In this document: piece by piece, positions 62,801 to 64,000 of the stretch
Numbering within the stretch: position 1 is the stretch's first letter
Layout: each line of letters starts with the position of its first letter
Assembly: GCA_949358305.1 (NCBI GenBank)
Contig: OX442316.1
Span: 7,874,001 to 7,938,000 of the forward strand
Length of the DNA: 64,000 bases
From: Strigamia acuminata
Lineage: Eukaryota; Arthropoda; Chilopoda; Geophilomorpha; Linotaeniidae
Direction: 5' to 3'
Program-made: the position numbers and the translations under genes
The notes under the pieces: generated by a model
What the model was told of the DNA's origin: nothing
What the model saw: only the letters and a program-made list of their open reading frames with translations
Database searches by the model: none

Positions 62801-64000
62801 CCAGGTTTCCATTGGAATTGAATGGATGAACGGGTTTTCGAAATGATATCCAGTATCGGAGCATCAGGTGGAACTAAGTCATAAATAAATATGACAATAA
62901 AATTGAAATATTATAATCCTGAGTTTACCTTGAACATTTAAATTGTAGTGAACTTCATCTTTGCCATGAATATTGAAAATAGTACAAGTATAATTGCCAC
63001 TGTCTTTACTGTCGACTTTATTAATCAGCAATGTTCCATCCGACAAAAGAACTTTCCGACCACCAATTGGTACCGATTCATGTCTTTAGGGAAATTGGAA
63101 TAGTTGTACTAAACATTGTAAGCAAATTGACCCGTTATAATTACCCAATAACCCATTTATGTTGCGGTGTTGGAATACCAACAGCCCTGCAAGAAAGTGT
63201 TATGTCTCTTTTCCATGGTGTGTGGATTACATCATCAAAGGATGCTGCAGTAGCAGCAACTGTAAAGAAATAATATTTTAAAGGTTTTCATACATTTTTG
63301 GTTTAAGTACTATCTTCACCAGCGGAGTCTGCTACAGATTGAGCAATAACATCTGAATGTTGACCTTCTCCAATGGCAGATGTGGCGGATACCCAAAATG
63401 CATACTTCTGATTTTTGCGTAATCCTTTCACTTCAAAGTATTCCATATCAGATTGAAATGTGTGTACGTTATTTGTTCTACTTTGTTCAGTTTTCAATAG
63501 TGCATCAGACCCAATCTATAAAATATGCTCATTCAGTTGACTGTAATGGCTAATGCATTGCACTTTCACATCATTATTGTAATAACCTCCTCACTTTCAG
63601 ACAGTGGTCTATAATATATGTTGTATTTGATCACATCTCCATTGATTCGGTTTGGTGGTTTCCAAGCAACAACAACGGAATCTGATGACGCCGGGAGAGC
63701 CTTGATTTTATTTGGACGATCAGGTACTGTATAGTGAATGGAAATTTTGAATCAAAATTGCTAGCAAACAATAATTCTACATTACATACCATCTTCATGT
63801 GTTTTACAATAAACTGGTTCAGTTTTAACACCATCGCCGACTTTGGTAAATGCCAAAACAACAATTGAATAATTAGTATTCACGTTAAGGTGTGGCAATG
63901 TTAATCTTTCTTTTTCAGAAGTCTTAAACTCAACTTCAAGGTCTGCAAATTAAATTACATTTGGAATCAAAAAGACATTTTAGAAATTGATACAAACTTA
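59840..64000 (-). CDS. Dscam: Dscam-family cell adhesion receptor, copy 4 (5' part outside window)
   Basis: The 3' part of a fourth copy: tail exons from TAG 59840 up to the exon starting at 60436 (DYTLDTWR...SALYATIPHH), TM exon 61996-62172 (VALLIVVIIASAIICIWI), FN6 about 62232-62527, FN5 about 62590-62872, Ig10 two exons about 62932-63260, FN4 about 63310-63725 and the second FN3 exon about 63790-63942. The window ends just before the preceding FN3 donor. The signal peptide and Ig domains lie beyond 64000. Exons read cleanly, including the GC donor after FN5. The TM-to-tail intron is inflated to 1,559 nt by a transposon-like insertion; without it the intron would be about 50 nt, as in the other copies. 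Confidence 0.9.
60474..61980. mobile_element. TA-flanked inverted-repeat element (Tc1/mariner-type non-autonomous) with internal minisatellite
   Basis: The left end CAGGGTGGGCCAAAAGCCAC and the right end (complement CAGGTTGGGCCAAAAGTCAC) form terminal inverted repeats of about 31 bp, continuing through GAGCAGTTTTG / GAACAGTTTTG. TA lies on both sides (60472-60473 and 61981-61982), the Tc1/mariner target duplication. No transposase ORF is visible. The 1,507-bp element sits in the copy 4 intron between the TM exon and the first tail exon, starting 13 nt from the 5' splice site. Confidence 0.85.
60545..61515. repeat. 59-bp minisatellite of hairpin units
   Basis: About 16 units with a constant 59-bp period (GGGCGTCTATTTCCACCGAT, then TTCAGAGRTCATTTTGAGAG, then AAATCGGYGGAAATAGCCC). 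Within each unit CTATTTCCACCGATTT is mirrored by AAATCGGTGGAAATAG, so every unit is itself a hairpin. It is GC-rich compared with its surroundings. Confidence 0.93.

Larger units (their letters stand above)
25700..64000 (-). repeat. Tandem array of about 11-kb Dscam duplication units
   Basis: The same block (conserved 3' flank with a TTTATTTATAAAC-type poly(A) region, gene body, non-coding first exon) recurs four times, near 25.7-36.7, 36.7-47.8, 47.8-59.3 and 59.3 kb to the window edge. Exons and even many introns are nearly identical. The intron after FN5, for example, is almost base-for-base the same in copies 1, 2 and 4. This points to recent duplication or ongoing gene conversion. Confidence 0.9.

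Noticed and set aside
26236-64000. Many plus-strand ORFs of 60-100 residues across the Dscam array
   Set aside because: They recur at the same positions opposite conserved Ig and FN exons in every copy, so they are antisense shadows.

Overview
The window is animal nuclear DNA, most likely from an arthropod outside the insect/crustacean clade, such as a myriapod or chelicerate. It is AT-rich, with short GT-AG introns mostly of 50-120 nt, metazoan C2H2, BTB-Kelch, DEG/ENaC, PGRP and Dscam families, AATAAA signals and a tRNA-Ala. A tandem array of full-length Dscam paralogs recalls the expanded Dscam repertoire I remember being described for the centipede Strigamia. That is a memory-based placement, not a match I could run.

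Left third (1-15,800). In order on the + strand: the 3' terminal exon of a nine-finger C2H2 protein; a seven-exon BTB-BACK-Kelch protein; two tandem genes joining a MyD88-type death domain to a PGRP fold; a snakeskin-like four-helix septate-junction protein; and adenosine kinase. Then come two convergent, short spliced units with heat-shock-element-like promoters and no ATG-initiated ORF of any length (possible ncRNAs), and a minus-strand tRNA-Ala(CGC).

Middle (15,800-26,200). Gene-poor sequence is followed by three tandem minus-strand DEG/ENaC (pickpocket-type) channel genes. In two of them the first coding exon is just the ATG.

Right 60% (26,200-64,000). Four head-to-tail minus-strand Dscam genes, in duplication units of about 11 kb, the fourth cut by the window edge. 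Each complete copy has 35 coding exons plus a non-coding first exon. They encode a signal peptide, Ig1-9, FN1-4, Ig10, FN5-6, one membrane helix and a tail of about 135 residues. The Ig7 position is occupied by four tandem, phase-compatible exons in two pairs. Inside each pair the exons are only 29 nt apart in all three complete copies, which suggests enforced mutually exclusive splicing. Copy 3 has a recombinant 5' end with a truncated Ig1 exon. Non-autonomous elements sit in the introns, including a TA-flanked inverted-repeat element carrying a 59-bp hairpin minisatellite in copy 4.

The strongest candidates for something undescribed are the death-domain/PGRP fusions, which look like one-piece peptidoglycan sensor plus Myddosome adaptor proteins with a non-catalytic PGRP, and the paired Ig7 exons with sub-minimal 29-nt introns.
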